This document shows, in pieces, positions 6,993-15,568 of a stretch of DNA of 37,158 nt. The notes beneath the pieces were generated by a model. It was not told the DNA's origin, did no database searches, and saw only the letters and a list, made by a program, of their open reading frames with translations. A program made the position numbers and the translations under genes. Every line of letters begins with the position of its first letter. The first letter of the stretch is position 1. The DNA comes from Acidobacteriaceae bacterium (GTDB taxonomy: Bacteria; Acidobacteriota; Terriglobia; Terriglobales; Acidobacteriaceae), in assembly GCA_027306695.1 (NCBI GenBank), contig DAHUZH010000021.1, positions 1-37,158 on the forward strand, given 5' to 3'.

Positions 6993-9140
6993 ATGAAGCT
7001 CTCGCTACGGACCCTTCTTTCTTTCCCAATACGCACCTTTGCCGCTGCTGGAATGTACGCCGCACTGGTGCTGTTCAGCCTTTCGACCTTGTCTTCGTCT
7101 GTCATCGCACAGACCACTGCATCCAGCGATGCCAACGCCGCGCAGAAGCAGGTCATCGCCAGCCTGCTCGACACATTGGGCAGGACTCGTTCACCGCGAC
7201 AGGCCGAGATATCCCCAGACGGCGGCACGGTCGCGTGGGTGGCTGCGATGGGCAAGTCCGGCAGCCGAGTGCATCTTACGCCGCTCGGCGGCATGGCTGC
7301 GGAGCAGATGATCTCCGTCCCGAATGCCGATCCGCAAGCCGCGCGCAAATGCAGTGAAAGCGATCCAGCCTGGTCGCCGGACTCCAAGCAGATCGCATTC
7401 CTTTCCGACTGCGCCACGCCCGGCCAGTCGCAGGTATTTCTGGCAAACGTAGACCCCAGCCAGCCCTATACACGCGGTGGGCCGCCAACGCGCCAGTTGA
7501 CGATGCTCAAAGGTTTCGTGCATTCCCTCTCCTGGTCGCCGGATGGCAAACAGATTGGATTCCTCTTCGTGGAGAACGCCACCCGACCCGCCGGTGCGCT
7601 GGCGGCGATGAAGCCAGCCATCGGGGTCATCAGCGCCGATACCATGGCGGAGATCCAGCGCGTCGCGGTGCTGGACGTTGCAGGCAACAACACGGGGAAT
7701 GCTCCGCTCTCTCAGGTCACTCCAGCCAATCTGCATGTGTATGAATTTTCCTGGTCGCCCAACTCGAAAAATCTCGCCTACGTCGCCGCTGCGCCTCCCG
7801 GGGAAGACAACTGGTGGGTCGCGCAGCTCTATACGCAGGCTGTCGCCAATGGCACGCCGCATTCCATCCTGAAGCCGACCATGCAGATTGCCGTGCCGCG
7901 CTGGTCGCCCAATGGCAAACAGATCGCCTTTATCGGTGGTCTGATGAGCGACCAGGGCGCAACCGGTGGAGACATTTATCTGATCTCTTCCAACGGCGGC
8001 GCGGCCAGGGACATCACCCCCAACCGCAAATCGAGTCCAGCGTGGGTGCACTGGATCGGCGACAGCCAGCTTGGATTCACTGAAGGCGTCGAGGGGGAAA
8101 CGCGCTACAGCGTGCTGGATACGAAGACCGGGGCCGAGGACAAATCCGCCAGCGTGACGTTTCCCTACAGCATCGGCGACGGGCGTATGGAGTTGAGCCT
8201 GTCGTTTGCAAACAATGCCAAAACGGGGGCAAAAAACGGCAGCGTTGCGCTCATCAAAACCGGCTTTAGCGCTCCACCTGAAGTCTGGGCCGGCCCGCTG
8301 AACAACCTCACGCAGATCACGCATCTGAATGGCGCGCTCCAGCCGGACTGGGGCAAGAGCGAGAGCGTGACATGGACGAATGAAGGTTTCCGTGTGCAGG
8401 GCTGGCTGCTCTATCCCAAAAATTACGACCCGCGGAAAAAATATCCGCTCGTCGTCTACGTACATGGCGGTCCGGCCAGTGAGGTCTTGCCGCGCTGGCC
8501 CTCCGCTGGCTACGGTCCCGTTGCTTTTTCCACACTCGACTACTTCGTTCTTATGCCGAATCCGCGCGGCAGTTATGGTGAAGGCGAAGCCTTCACCCGC
8601 GCCAATCGCAAGGACTTCGGCTATGGCGATCTGCGCGATATCCTCGCCGGTGTCGATACCATCACGAAAAAACTGCCCGTCGATCCCGTGCGCATCGGCA
8701 TCACCGGCTGGAGCTATGGCGGCTTTATGACCATGTTCGCCATCACTCAGACGCATCGCTTCCGCGCTGCCGTGGCCGGGGCGGGGCTATCGGACTGGAA
8801 GAGTTATTACGGCGAAAATTCCATCGACCAGTGGATGATTCCCTACTTCGGCGCTAGTGTCTACGACGACCCCGCCGTGTATGCGAAGAGTTCCGCCATC
8901 AACTTCATCAAAAATGCGAAGACACCCACGCTCATCGTCGTTGGCGACCGCGATGGAGAGTGCCCCGCGCCGCAGTCCTTCGAGTTCTGGCACGCGCTGC
9001 GCACCATGCATGTTCCCGTCGAGCTTGTGGTCTACCCCAACGAGGGGCATGGCTTCTCCAATCCGAACGACCGCCGCGATGTGCTGGAGCGCGCGCTCGA
9101 ATGGTTCGAGAAATATATGCCGGCCACACAGCCGCAATAA
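6993..9140 (+). CDS. Secreted S9-family (prolyl oligopeptidase) serine peptidase
   Basis: A 715-residue exported peptidase. The signal peptide spans about residues 1-32. A beta-propeller built from TolB/WD40-like blades follows; four blade motifs are visible: DPAWSPDSKQIAFLSD, LSWSPDGKQIGFL, FSWSPNSKNLAYVA and PRWSPNGKQIAFIGG. The C-terminal alpha/beta-hydrolase domain begins near residue 450. Its triad is complete: Ser574 in GWSYGGFM, Asp654 in GDRDGECP and His686 in EGHGFSNP; HGGPASEV supplies the oxyanion region. This is the dipeptidyl-peptidase/acylaminoacyl-peptidase architecture, so it probably removes dipeptides or acylated residues from small peptides in the periplasm. ATG at 6993, with AGGA nine bases upstream. 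Full length, no sign of damage. Confidence 0.95.
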   Translation: MKLSLRTLLSFPIRTFAAAGMYAALVLFSLSTLSSSVIAQTTASSDANAAQKQVIASLLDTLGRTRSPRQAEISPDGGTVAWVAAMGKSGSRVHLTPLGGMAAEQMISVPNADPQAARKCSESDPAWSPDSKQIAFLSDCATPGQSQVFLANVDPSQPYTRGGPPTRQLTMLKGFVHSLSWSPDGKQIGFLFVENATRPAGALAAMKPAIGVISADTMAEIQRVAVLDVAGNNTGNAPLSQVTPANLHVYEFSWSPNSKNLAYVAAAPPGEDNWWVAQLYTQAVANGTPHSILKPTMQIAVPRWSPNGKQIAFIGGLMSDQGATGGDIYLISSNGGAARDITPNRKSSPAWVHWIGDSQLGFTEGVEGETRYSVLDTKTGAEDKSASVTFPYSIGDGRMELSLSFANNAKTGAKNGSVALIKTGFSAPPEVWAGPLNNLTQITHLNGALQPDWGKSESVTWTNEGFRVQGWLLYPKNYDPRKKYPLVVYVHGGPASEVLPRWPSAGYGPVAFSTLDYFVLMPNPRGSYGEGEAFTRANRKDFGYGDLRDILAGVDTITKKLPVDPVRIGITGWSYGGFMTMFAITQTHRFRAAVAGAGLSDWKSYYGENSIDQWMIPYFGASVYDDPAVYAKSSAINFIKNAKTPTLIVVGDRDGECPAPQSFEFWHALRTMHVPVELVVYPNEGHGFSNPNDRRDVLERALEWFEKYMPATQPQ

Positions 9141-9329
9141 GCAAAAAATGGGCCGCGGATGACGAGTTTATGCCGGACCATCTGCGGCATTCCATCGAAT
9201 TAAAAACCCTGTCGTGGCTGCCTCAGGTTGCCGAAGCCGCAATGGACCCATAAAATACATTCATCTGACTCGCGTCAACGTAGTTTAAGTAACCGCCAGC
9301 CCGCGTCCAAGCGGCGGCGGGGAGGTTCA

Positions 9330-11831
9330 ATGCGGCGGTTCGTATTTTTGGCAGTACTCTGTGCTCTATCCCTACCCGTCGGTCTCTCTGTTACCGGCTG
9401 TACAAATAACTACGGCGCGAACTACTGTAGCGGCTACCAGAGCGGCCCGCAGACCAGCGCCACCGCGTCGATCACTCTTCAGCCTTACACCTATGGCCTC
9501 TCTGTCGCTTATGGCCAAATCACGCAGGTGCAGACGCCGACGGCGATCAACTGTCACGGGCAGCCGTCCGGCCTGACCTCATTTACTTACGGAACCAGCA
9601 ATCTGCTTCTCGCGGATGTCTCGCCTTCCGGCCAGGTTTGCGGCGGTACATGGAACCGCAACTCCGGCAACGGCATCGCAAACTTCACCACATGCATTCC
9701 GACCAAGAATTCTGGCATTGCCTACATCACAGCCAGCGGCGGCGGCGCCACCAGCAATCCCGTCCCTGTCTTTGTCCATCCTGCGATCACCAGCGTAGTG
9801 CTGGGCACGACCGTGCATACTTGTCCGAACAATCCCGCCAACGGTCTGCCCCCGGAGAGCACAACCATCGGCACGTACAATCCACTGGAATGCGTTTCGC
9901 AGAACCAGACCGCGCAATTGGCTGCCACTGTCTATAGTGGAACGCAGGACATTACCTGCGCTGCCGGCCATTTGGTCTATACCCCGCAGAATTCAAACGT
10001 AGTCTCCGTCGATCAGAACGGTGTCGCGACCGCGCATCTACCCGGTTCCACGGTCCTTTCCGCCACGATCGCCCAGGCGACCAGCACGACGGGTTACTTC
10101 TTTACCTGCCCACCAAAAAGCATTCAGTTGACGGTCGGCAGCAATGGAGCGACCACCGACACCAGCGTGACCGTCAACACCTCGAACATCCAGCCGTTGA
10201 CTGCGACCGTAACCGACACACAGGGCAATCCGATTACTGGCCTGTCTCTCACCTACAGCTCGACGGACCAGATCAACATCCCGGTCAGCAACTCTGGATC
10301 GGTGGCCCCCGTCTTCCCAAGCGATGCCGCCATTACCGCTCAGTGCCTGCCGGCCCTCTGCAATCCATCCCCGGTCAACCAGATTGGCACCCTCAGCACA
10401 GGATTTCCTGTCACCAGCAATCCTGTGGAAGTCCATACACCTGGTCCAAGCTCAACTCTGCTGTATATGGCCAGCCCGGACTCTTACAACTTCGTCCCCG
10501 TGGACTTTCAAAGCGGGACCGTAGGCACGCCCATCCGTCTGCCCTATCAACCCAACTCCATGGTGATGGACAAGAATGGTAACGACCTGTTCTTCGGCAG
10601 TACGGATGAGCTGATGGTTGTATCCATTTCCTCTATCAGCGGCGCCGCATTGACCAGCCAGACGCCGGGCGTTCCCGGCACTGTACTCGCCGTGGCCCCG
10701 GACGACAGCATCGTCGTCATCCATGATCCATGCCGCAAGCTCTTCTATCTCTATACGCCGTCGGCAGGCAAAACCGGCGCCAGCGCAATTTCCTTTTCCG
10801 CACAAGGCGCCACGATCGCCTGCAACGTGGACAATCAGCCGCTCGATCCGTCGGTAGAGGTGAATCCGCCGTACGCAGCCGCCTTTACCATCGACAGCCA
10901 GACACTCTATATCGCAGGCAATGACGTGCTTTACGTGTACAACAAATTTACCGGCTGGCATACCTGCACAGACAACGGCAATAGCCAGGCCAGCAATTGC
11001 CCAGTGGATCCCGCCAGCGTCAGCGCCACTGTCACCGTGCCCGGTGTTGGGGTATATACGGGTGGCCAGCAGACCCGCGCCTTCAGTTATTGCGCGCAGG
11101 GCCCGAACAATACGGCCCAGAACCCCAGCAATGGGCTGAACCCAACCAACTACTATCCGCCAGCCGAGACACTCGCATCGACAGCCATCGATCAATTGTC
11201 CGCAACTACGGATGGCTTTCACATCATCGGCGCGGCGGCTGCCAGCGGGAACCTGACAGACATTCAGCCAACAATTCCCATCGGCGCTTGCCCCTTGGCC
11301 GCGCCATTGCAATTCACCAGCACGCAAAACCAATACAGCCTGGCCACACCGAATATTGGCACCATCAATCAGGTGCTCACGTCCCCCACTTCGGAACTGG
11401 CGTTCGTGACCTTCACGCCAGCAAGCGCAACGGGCAGCAACAATACACTGCCTGCGTATCAGATCCCCTGCACCGCGCAGCAGGTGGCCAACGGCACTTG
11501 CCCCTCCGGGCAGGCCAAGACCCCCAGCGTTGTAAATGTCCCACTCACAGGGCAGGCAGGCGCTCCTATAGGCGGCGTATTCAGCCCCGACACCAACACG
11601 TTTTACGTTTCCACCAGCAGCGATGATCTAGTGCACCTCATCGACACTGCCAACATCGCCACCTTGACCGACATCCAGCAGATCAATCCTCAATTGACCT
11701 GTTCCACAACGACAACCGCACTCGCCAATCCGTTTCTGGCATGCACGCAGGGCCAGCCTATACCTGCATTGTTCCTGGCCGCCAAGCCTCGTCCAATTCA
11801 AGGGACCACCACTTCGGTGGCCAAGAACTAA
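9330..11831 (+). CDS. Large lipoprotein with Ig-like and beta-propeller-like regions
   Basis: An 833-residue exported protein. The first 24 residues form a lipoprotein signal ending in the lipobox LSVTGC (acylated Cys24). The first half has bacterial Ig-like (Big-type) blocks, e.g. VYTPQNSNVVSVDQNGVATA and a TATVTDTQGNPITGLSLTYSS segment. The second half reads like a YncE-type propeller: SPDSYNFVPVDFQSGTVG, PNSMVMDKNGNDLFF, FTIDSQTLYIAGND, GGVFSPDTNTFYVS. Many Cys and Ser/Thr/Asn residues suit a surface protein with disulfides. The start is ATG 9330, seven bases after GGGGAGG; upstream in-frame codons give no signal peptide. Similar long Ig-like/propeller lipoproteins are common in Acidobacteriota, function unknown; adhesion or polymer binding is a guess. 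A perfect 14-bp hairpin follows the stop. Confidence 0.88.
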   Translation: MRRFVFLAVLCALSLPVGLSVTGCTNNYGANYCSGYQSGPQTSATASITLQPYTYGLSVAYGQITQVQTPTAINCHGQPSGLTSFTYGTSNLLLADVSPSGQVCGGTWNRNSGNGIANFTTCIPTKNSGIAYITASGGGATSNPVPVFVHPAITSVVLGTTVHTCPNNPANGLPPESTTIGTYNPLECVSQNQTAQLAATVYSGTQDITCAAGHLVYTPQNSNVVSVDQNGVATAHLPGSTVLSATIAQATSTTGYFFTCPPKSIQLTVGSNGATTDTSVTVNTSNIQPLTATVTDTQGNPITGLSLTYSSTDQINIPVSNSGSVAPVFPSDAAITAQCLPALCNPSPVNQIGTLSTGFPVTSNPVEVHTPGPSSTLLYMASPDSYNFVPVDFQSGTVGTPIRLPYQPNSMVMDKNGNDLFFGSTDELMVVSISSISGAALTSQTPGVPGTVLAVAPDDSIVVIHDPCRKLFYLYTPSAGKTGASAISFSAQGATIACNVDNQPLDPSVEVNPPYAAAFTIDSQTLYIAGNDVLYVYNKFTGWHTCTDNGNSQASNCPVDPASVSATVTVPGVGVYTGGQQTRAFSYCAQGPNNTAQNPSNGLNPTNYYPPAETLASTAIDQLSATTDGFHIIGAAAASGNLTDIQPTIPIGACPLAAPLQFTSTQNQYSLATPNIGTINQVLTSPTSELAFVTFTPASATGSNNTLPAYQIPCTAQQVANGTCPSGQAKTPSVVNVPLTGQAGAPIGGVFSPDTNTFYVSTSSDDLVHLIDTANIATLTDIQQINPQLTCSTTTTALANPFLACTQGQPIPALFLAAKPRPIQGTTTSVAKN

Positions 11832-11835
11832 ATCG

Positions 11836-11869
11836 AGAGACCCCATCGACACGCATCGATGGGGTCTCT
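11836..11869 (+). terminator. Hairpin terminator after the Ig-like lipoprotein gene
   Basis: Perfect 14-bp stem AGAGACCCCATCGA (11836-11849) with TCGATGGGGTCTCT (11856-11869) and loop CACGCA, five bases after the TAA. Only a weak TTC follows, not a long T-run. Position and stability still fit a transcript end. Confidence 0.8.
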
Positions 11870-11933
11870 TCAAAATTACTCTGGGATTTCGCTTCTATAG
11901 CAGATTTACGGATACTGATATCAAGAATTGGGT

Positions 11934-12046
11934 GAGCCATTCTTGGGTCGCAGCAGCGACCTAAGAATCCAGAGGGTAATGGCGACACCACCCAGGCGAG
12001 CATTCTCTGGATTCTTCACTCCGCTACGCTCCGTTCAGAATGACTC
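11934..12046 (+). repeat. Inverted-repeat element, copy A
   Basis: About 113 bp between the convergent lipoprotein and nusB genes. Ends GAGCCATTCTTG (11934-11945, two mismatches) and TCAGAATGACTC (12035-12046). The 50-nt core (11965-12014) begins and ends with GAATCC...GGATTC. It matches copy B over most of its length: the first 20 bases, GAATCCAGAGGGTAATGGCG, differ at one position. The left arm also holds a small palindrome, GGTCGCAGCAGCGACC. Confidence 0.85.
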
Positions 12047-12083
12047 TCTTTCAGATCGGGCTACACCAACTATACGTCCACGC

Positions 12084-12539
12084 CTACACCTGCGGCTCTT
12101 TTGCCGCGCGCGGCGTCAACTGCTTAGCCGTGCGAGGTAACACCCTTGCCACGGCATCCAGCACCCCATTCAAAAAGTGAATGGACTCCGGCGCGGAATA
12201 TAACCGCGCAATTTCCAGCGCCTCATTGATGATAACCGGTAACGGCGTCGCTGGATAAGCGAGCATTTCCGCAATCGCCGCCCGCAACAGGTTGCGGTCC
12301 ACCGCAGCCATGCGTTCCAACCGCCAATGCTGGCTGGCCTTTTCGATCAATGCGTCGATCTCTTCCTGGCGCGCCACCGCCACGCGAAAAAGGTCTTCCG
12401 CAAATCCCTGTGTGCCCGCATCGATCTTTTCGCGCGCCTGCCAAAAGGTGCGCTGCACCTCGTCGGCGCTCTGCCGGCCCAGGTCAGACTGAAACAACAT
12501 CTGCATCGCAAGTTCGCGTGATTTCCGGCGTTTCCCCAC
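12084..12539 (-). CDS. nusB: Transcription antitermination factor NusB
   Basis: All-helical RNA-binding protein that pairs with NusE (S10) on boxA RNA during rRNA antitermination. 151 residues, the usual length. Recognised from RRKSRELAMQMLFQSD at the N-terminus, RMAAVDRNLLRAAIAEML in the middle and INEALEIARLYSAPESIHFLNGVLDAV near the C-terminus. The start codon is GTG at 12539, one base after the TAA of the lumazine synthase gene, so translation is very likely coupled. The ribH-nusB pairing is widespread in bacteria and supports both calls. A short basic tail follows the last helix. Convergent with the large lipoprotein gene; repeat copy A lies in between. Confidence 0.96.
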   Translation of the reverse strand: MGKRRKSRELAMQMLFQSDLGRQSADEVQRTFWQAREKIDAGTQGFAEDLFRVAVARQEEIDALIEKASQHWRLERMAAVDRNLLRAAIAEMLAYPATPLPVIINEALEIARLYSAPESIHFLNGVLDAVARVLPRTAKQLTPRAAKEPQV

Positions 12540-12540
12540 C

Positions 12541-13422
12541 TTATCTGCCCACCGGCAGATCAGTTACCGCCTGCATCGCGATCTTGCGTTTCACCCCGAC
12601 CATTTCAATCGCCGCCAGCGCCACTTCAAATCCTTTATTGCCCATCTTCAGGCCGGCCCGATCTAAAGCCTGTTCCAGCGTTTCGCAGGTCAGCACTCCA
12701 AAGGAGTGCGGCACGCCCGTCTCCTGTTGCGACTGGCCAATGCCTCGCGAAACTTCGTTATAGATCGCTTCATAGTGCGCCGTTTCGCCGCGCAACAGCA
12801 CGCCGAGAGTGAGAATGGCATCGACCTGTCCACTCTCTGCCAGCAGTCGCGCCGCCGCAGGGACCTCCCACGCGCCGGGAACGCGGACAATTTTTATCGC
12901 GTCGCGCTTTGCCCCACTGCGCAGCAGCGCATCCAGCGCGCCTTGCAGCAACCGGTCTGTAATCACCGCATTCCAGCGTGCAACCACGATGCCGAACCGC
13001 ATGTCCGCCGCGCTCAGGTCTCCTTCGATTGCCATCGGCTTCCCATGGTGCGGATTCTCCGATTCCCAAAAACCGCATACCATTCCGGGCACTGGCTCAG
13101 CGGTAAACACACGCGAATTCCAATGCGTTTCTGAAATGGGCGCAATGCATTTCTCGGCGACGCCTGCCTTGGCAGCCCAGCGCACCGCAATCTCACGCAC
13201 CGTATCAAGTGCGGTCACTTCGATCAAAATTTCGGATGTAGCCAACATTCTTCCTTCGACAAATTCCAGATTGCCCAGGGGCGCAAGAAATGGCGCGCCA
13301 CGGCTCTGGCCGTCCGCCCAGCCTTTGCCCGGCTCCAAGCCGAGCGCTGCAAAAAAACTCGCCAGCGTGTCAAATTCGGCAGCCGTGCGGGCAGCGCGCA
13401 CCAATGTAATCCCTTTAATCAT
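12541..13422 (-). CDS. ribH: VOC-domain / 6,7-dimethyl-8-ribityllumazine synthase fusion
   Basis: Lumazine synthase joins 5-amino-6-ribitylamino-uracil and 3,4-dihydroxy-2-butanone 4-phosphate in riboflavin synthesis. Residues 141-275 are a complete RibH domain: VVARWN (substrate-stacking Trp150), VPGAWEVP, RGETAHYEAI (catalytic His216) and QALDRAGLKMGNKG (phosphate-binding Arg255). The preceding 129 residues are unusual. They form a VOC/glyoxalase-like module (GITLVRA strand, DTLASFFAALGL helix, LEFVEG, ILIEVTAL, and HWNSRVFTAEPVPGMVCGFWE at the end) that lacks the canonical first metal-binding His. The frame is open throughout, with ATG at 13422. An internal ATG at 13035, three bases after GGAAG, could give a free 164-residue RibH. 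One base separates it from nusB; divergent from the DinB-like gene. No FMN riboswitch fits the 79-base divergent gap. Confidence 0.92.
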   Translation of the reverse strand: MIKGITLVRAARTAAEFDTLASFFAALGLEPGKGWADGQSRGAPFLAPLGNLEFVEGRMLATSEILIEVTALDTVREIAVRWAAKAGVAEKCIAPISETHWNSRVFTAEPVPGMVCGFWESENPHHGKPMAIEGDLSAADMRFGIVVARWNAVITDRLLQGALDALLRSGAKRDAIKIVRVPGAWEVPAAARLLAESGQVDAILTLGVLLRGETAHYEAIYNEVSRGIGQSQQETGVPHSFGVLTCETLEQALDRAGLKMGNKGFEVALAAIEMVGVKRKIAMQAVTDLPVGR

Positions 13423-13501
13423 GCTTCGATGTTACAACCATTCCATGTTGCCACTGCCATATCGACGAGCGGCAGTACTATAGCTCAAGGAGCAAAGAGC
13501 C

Positions 13502-14062
13502 GTGACCGCGCGCCAACGCAAGGTTCATACTCAACTCGGCCAAGCCGCGCTCCATATCTTTGCCGCCAATGATCGCATGAACCAGATTCTTATCGAACAT
13601 CTTGACCCTGCCGCCTGGAGAGCCAAGCCGCCCGGCAAGGTCCGCACCATAGCGGCGATCTTCACGCACATGCACAATGTCCGATGCAAGTGGGTCAGGC
13701 TTACAGCTCCGCACCTGAAGATTCCACGACAGATCAACCGCGCGCGCTGCTCGCCGCAGGAGGCCCGTGCGGGATTGGCCGAGAGCGCCGCTCGCTGCGC
13801 GGAGATGCTCGCTGAAGCGCTCGGCGGTAGTGGAGGCAGCATCGATAACTTTCTCAGAGACAACTGGGCTTCGCCTTGGCCGGTTGGCCCGGAAATGCTG
13901 TACTACATGCTTGCTCACGAAGCCCACCATCGCGGGCAGATATGTATGCTCGCGCATCAGATCGGATTCCCGTTGCCGACCAAGGTGGCGTCCGGGATAT
14001 GGAATTGGGAAAAGCTGTGGAAAGAGTGCGGGTCGCCTCACGGCCCCGGCTATGATTCATGA
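13502..14062 (+). CDS. DinB-like four-helix metalloenzyme-superfamily protein
   Basis: A 186-residue protein of the DinB/YfiT-like superfamily, helical bundles that bind a metal through three histidines; many members are thiol transferases, others have unknown substrates. The triad is visible: His56 (or His58) in FTHMHNVR, and His139 and His143 in LAHEAHHRGQICML. Arg and Gln of HHRGQ are also family-typical. The start is GTG at 13502, nine bases after AAGGAG. It is divergent from ribH-nusB and alone on its strand; the next gene begins about 480 bases later. No signal peptide. Role unknown; detoxification or stress response is a reasonable guess only. Confidence 0.85.
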   Translation: MTARQRKVHTQLGQAALHIFAANDRMNQILIEHLDPAAWRAKPPGKVRTIAAIFTHMHNVRCKWVRLTAPHLKIPRQINRARCSPQEARAGLAESAARCAEMLAEALGGSGGSIDNFLRDNWASPWPVGPEMLYYMLAHEAHHRGQICMLAHQIGFPLPTKVASGIWNWEKLWKECGSPHGPGYDS

Positions 14063-14539
14063 GAAATCGCTCAAGCACATAATCCGCCCGGGGATGCGAT
14101 AGCGGAGATTCAATTTCTGCCTCTGCCTTAATAAAATTTGGCCGGATTGCCGCCAATGGTGACTGGGTGGAAATGGAAAGTCAAGTTTGCGGTATGCAAG
14201 AGATTGGGTCAATTTCCGAATAGCTGGCCATCTGACGGGAACTCGGAAACATCGCGTCTCAATGAGCGCTATGCCCTGCTATGGAGTGACCGCGTTAACT
14301 CCATACCGGCTTACATTCATCCATCCCGGATGGGTCCATTCCATTCGGTCAGCAAGTCCTTAAATCATATTGACGGGTACCACCTGCTTTAGTACTATCC
14401 CTCACAATTGGTGCTTCACCTTGCACGCGCCATCTCGTAGCTAATTTACGACAAAAATTTTCAAATCATATCGCAGGGTACAGCAGTGCGGGATTCGCTC
14501 CAAGCCTAGTCTCAAAAATAGTTCTTGAGGAGGAAGTAA
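14063..14539. other. Intergenic region with a candidate promoter
   Basis: About 480 bases before the secreted HEAAE protein. No coding frame looks real; an 84-residue frame at 14138 has random-looking composition. The useful signal is a sigma-70-like promoter at 14370-14398, implying a leader of about 135 bases for the downstream gene. Confidence 0.5.
14370..14398 (+). promoter_or_regulatory. Candidate sigma-70 promoter for the secreted HEAAE protein
   Basis: TTGACG (14370-14375) and TACTAT (14393-14398) are separated by exactly 17 bases: five of six matches to the -35 consensus and four of six to the -10. It points toward the gene starting at 14540. Judged by eye only. Confidence 0.45.
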
Positions 14540-15547
14540 ATGAAACGATATCTCTTACCAGCCCTGACCGCCTTGCTGTGCGCGACATGCGTCACATGGG
14601 CGCAGAATTCGTCTTCGACGCCACGCAACAACGATGGCACTCTTGGAGGTGTGCGGTACCTCGAGCCAGGGCAACCACCGGTGGTCATACATCCGACGGT
14701 AGAAGCAGCGAAGCAAGCACGCAAAGGCGGCGGCAGTTCGAGCAAAAACCTGTACTACCATAGCGGCACCAGCGACGGCTTGCTCGGCGCCATCGGCGTG
14801 GAGACGGCTCCCAGAATTTATCTGGTGTTCTGGGGCTCGCAGTGGGACAACAATGATCCGAGCGGCGAGGCGGGCATTCTTGAAAACTTCCTCCCGGGTG
14901 CCAGCGGCAGTTCTTGGCTCAACACAGTTACGCAGTATTGCCAGGCAGTCGCCTCCGGCACCTACTTCTGTAGTGGCGCAGGCACCCCCGCCGGCAATAC
15001 GACCGGCGAGTATGTCACTTACTGGTATGACAATGCCAGCGCGGCACCGAAGCATCCGACCCAGTCACAACTCGCCAGCGAGGCAGTCAATGCTGCAGCA
15101 CACTTCGGCGAAACCAGCACCGCAGAGAACACAAACGCGCAGTATGTAATTGCAACGGCGACGGGGAACAGTTCGTCGGGTTTTGGAAGACAATATTGCG
15201 CCTATCACAGCTCGACGAGTTCTTCCTATGGCGATGTCGCTTACACCAACCTGCCATACATTACCGACGCCGGCGCAAGCTGCGGCGCCAACTTCAATGG
15301 CTTGGGGCCTGATGCCGGCATCACGATCGTTGAAGGTCACGAGGCCGCTGAGACGATCACCGACCAGTTCCCGAGTGGCGGCTGGCTGGATTCAAGCGGC
15401 TACGAGATCGGCGACAAGTGCGCCTGGATCTCCAGCGGTCAGGGCGCGACGGCAGACGTGTCCTTCTCGACTGGCTCATACCCGGTGCAGTCCCTTTGGA
15501 GCAATGCCTTCAACAGCGACGCGGGCGGCTGCGTGCTGTCATATTAG
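14540..15547 (+). CDS. Secreted protein with HEAAE motif, metalloprotease-like
   Basis: A 335-residue exported protein. The signal peptide is residues 1-21 (MKRYLLPALTALLCATCVTWA). A low-complexity stretch (KGGGSSSKN) follows, then a domain with RIYLVFWGSQWDNNDPS near residue 92. Toward the C-terminus come VEGHEAAETITDQFP (His267, Glu268, Glu271) and DSSGYEIGDKCAW. This H-E-x-x-E ... E-I-G-D-x-C pattern recurs in secreted bacterial proteins and resembles, but is not, the HExxH zinc motif; a metal site formed by His267, Glu271 and the later Glu is possible. The C-terminal Cys and Tyr (GGCVLSY) suggest a disulfide. ATG with GAGGAGG seven bases upstream. A 21-bp perfect hairpin follows. A similarity to the plant EXORDIUM fold is conceivable but unproven. 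Confidence 0.8.
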   Translation: MKRYLLPALTALLCATCVTWAQNSSSTPRNNDGTLGGVRYLEPGQPPVVIHPTVEAAKQARKGGGSSSKNLYYHSGTSDGLLGAIGVETAPRIYLVFWGSQWDNNDPSGEAGILENFLPGASGSSWLNTVTQYCQAVASGTYFCSGAGTPAGNTTGEYVTYWYDNASAAPKHPTQSQLASEAVNAAAHFGETSTAENTNAQYVIATATGNSSSGFGRQYCAYHSSTSSSYGDVAYTNLPYITDAGASCGANFNGLGPDAGITIVEGHEAAETITDQFPSGGWLDSSGYEIGDKCAWISSGQGATADVSFSTGSYPVQSLWSNAFNSDAGGCVLSY

Positions 15548-15568
15548 TCGGTAGAGGCCCCTTGTGAC

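Noticed and set aside
7191-8756. A 521-residue open frame antisense to the S9 peptidase
   Set aside because: It mirrors the GC-rich coding pattern of the opposite strand, has no family motif or ribosome site, and the sense frame has a full catalytic triad.
10452-11333. A 293-residue antisense frame inside the Ig-like lipoprotein gene
   Set aside because: Shadow of the codon bias; composition is Gly/Ala/Arg/Val-rich without motifs.
13423-13501. FMN riboswitch upstream of the VOC-RibH gene
   Set aside because: Only 79 bases separate the divergent genes and no RFN-type conserved helices are visible.
14138-14392. An 84-residue plus-strand frame
   Set aside because: No ribosome site, unusual composition, and it overlaps a good promoter candidate for the next gene.
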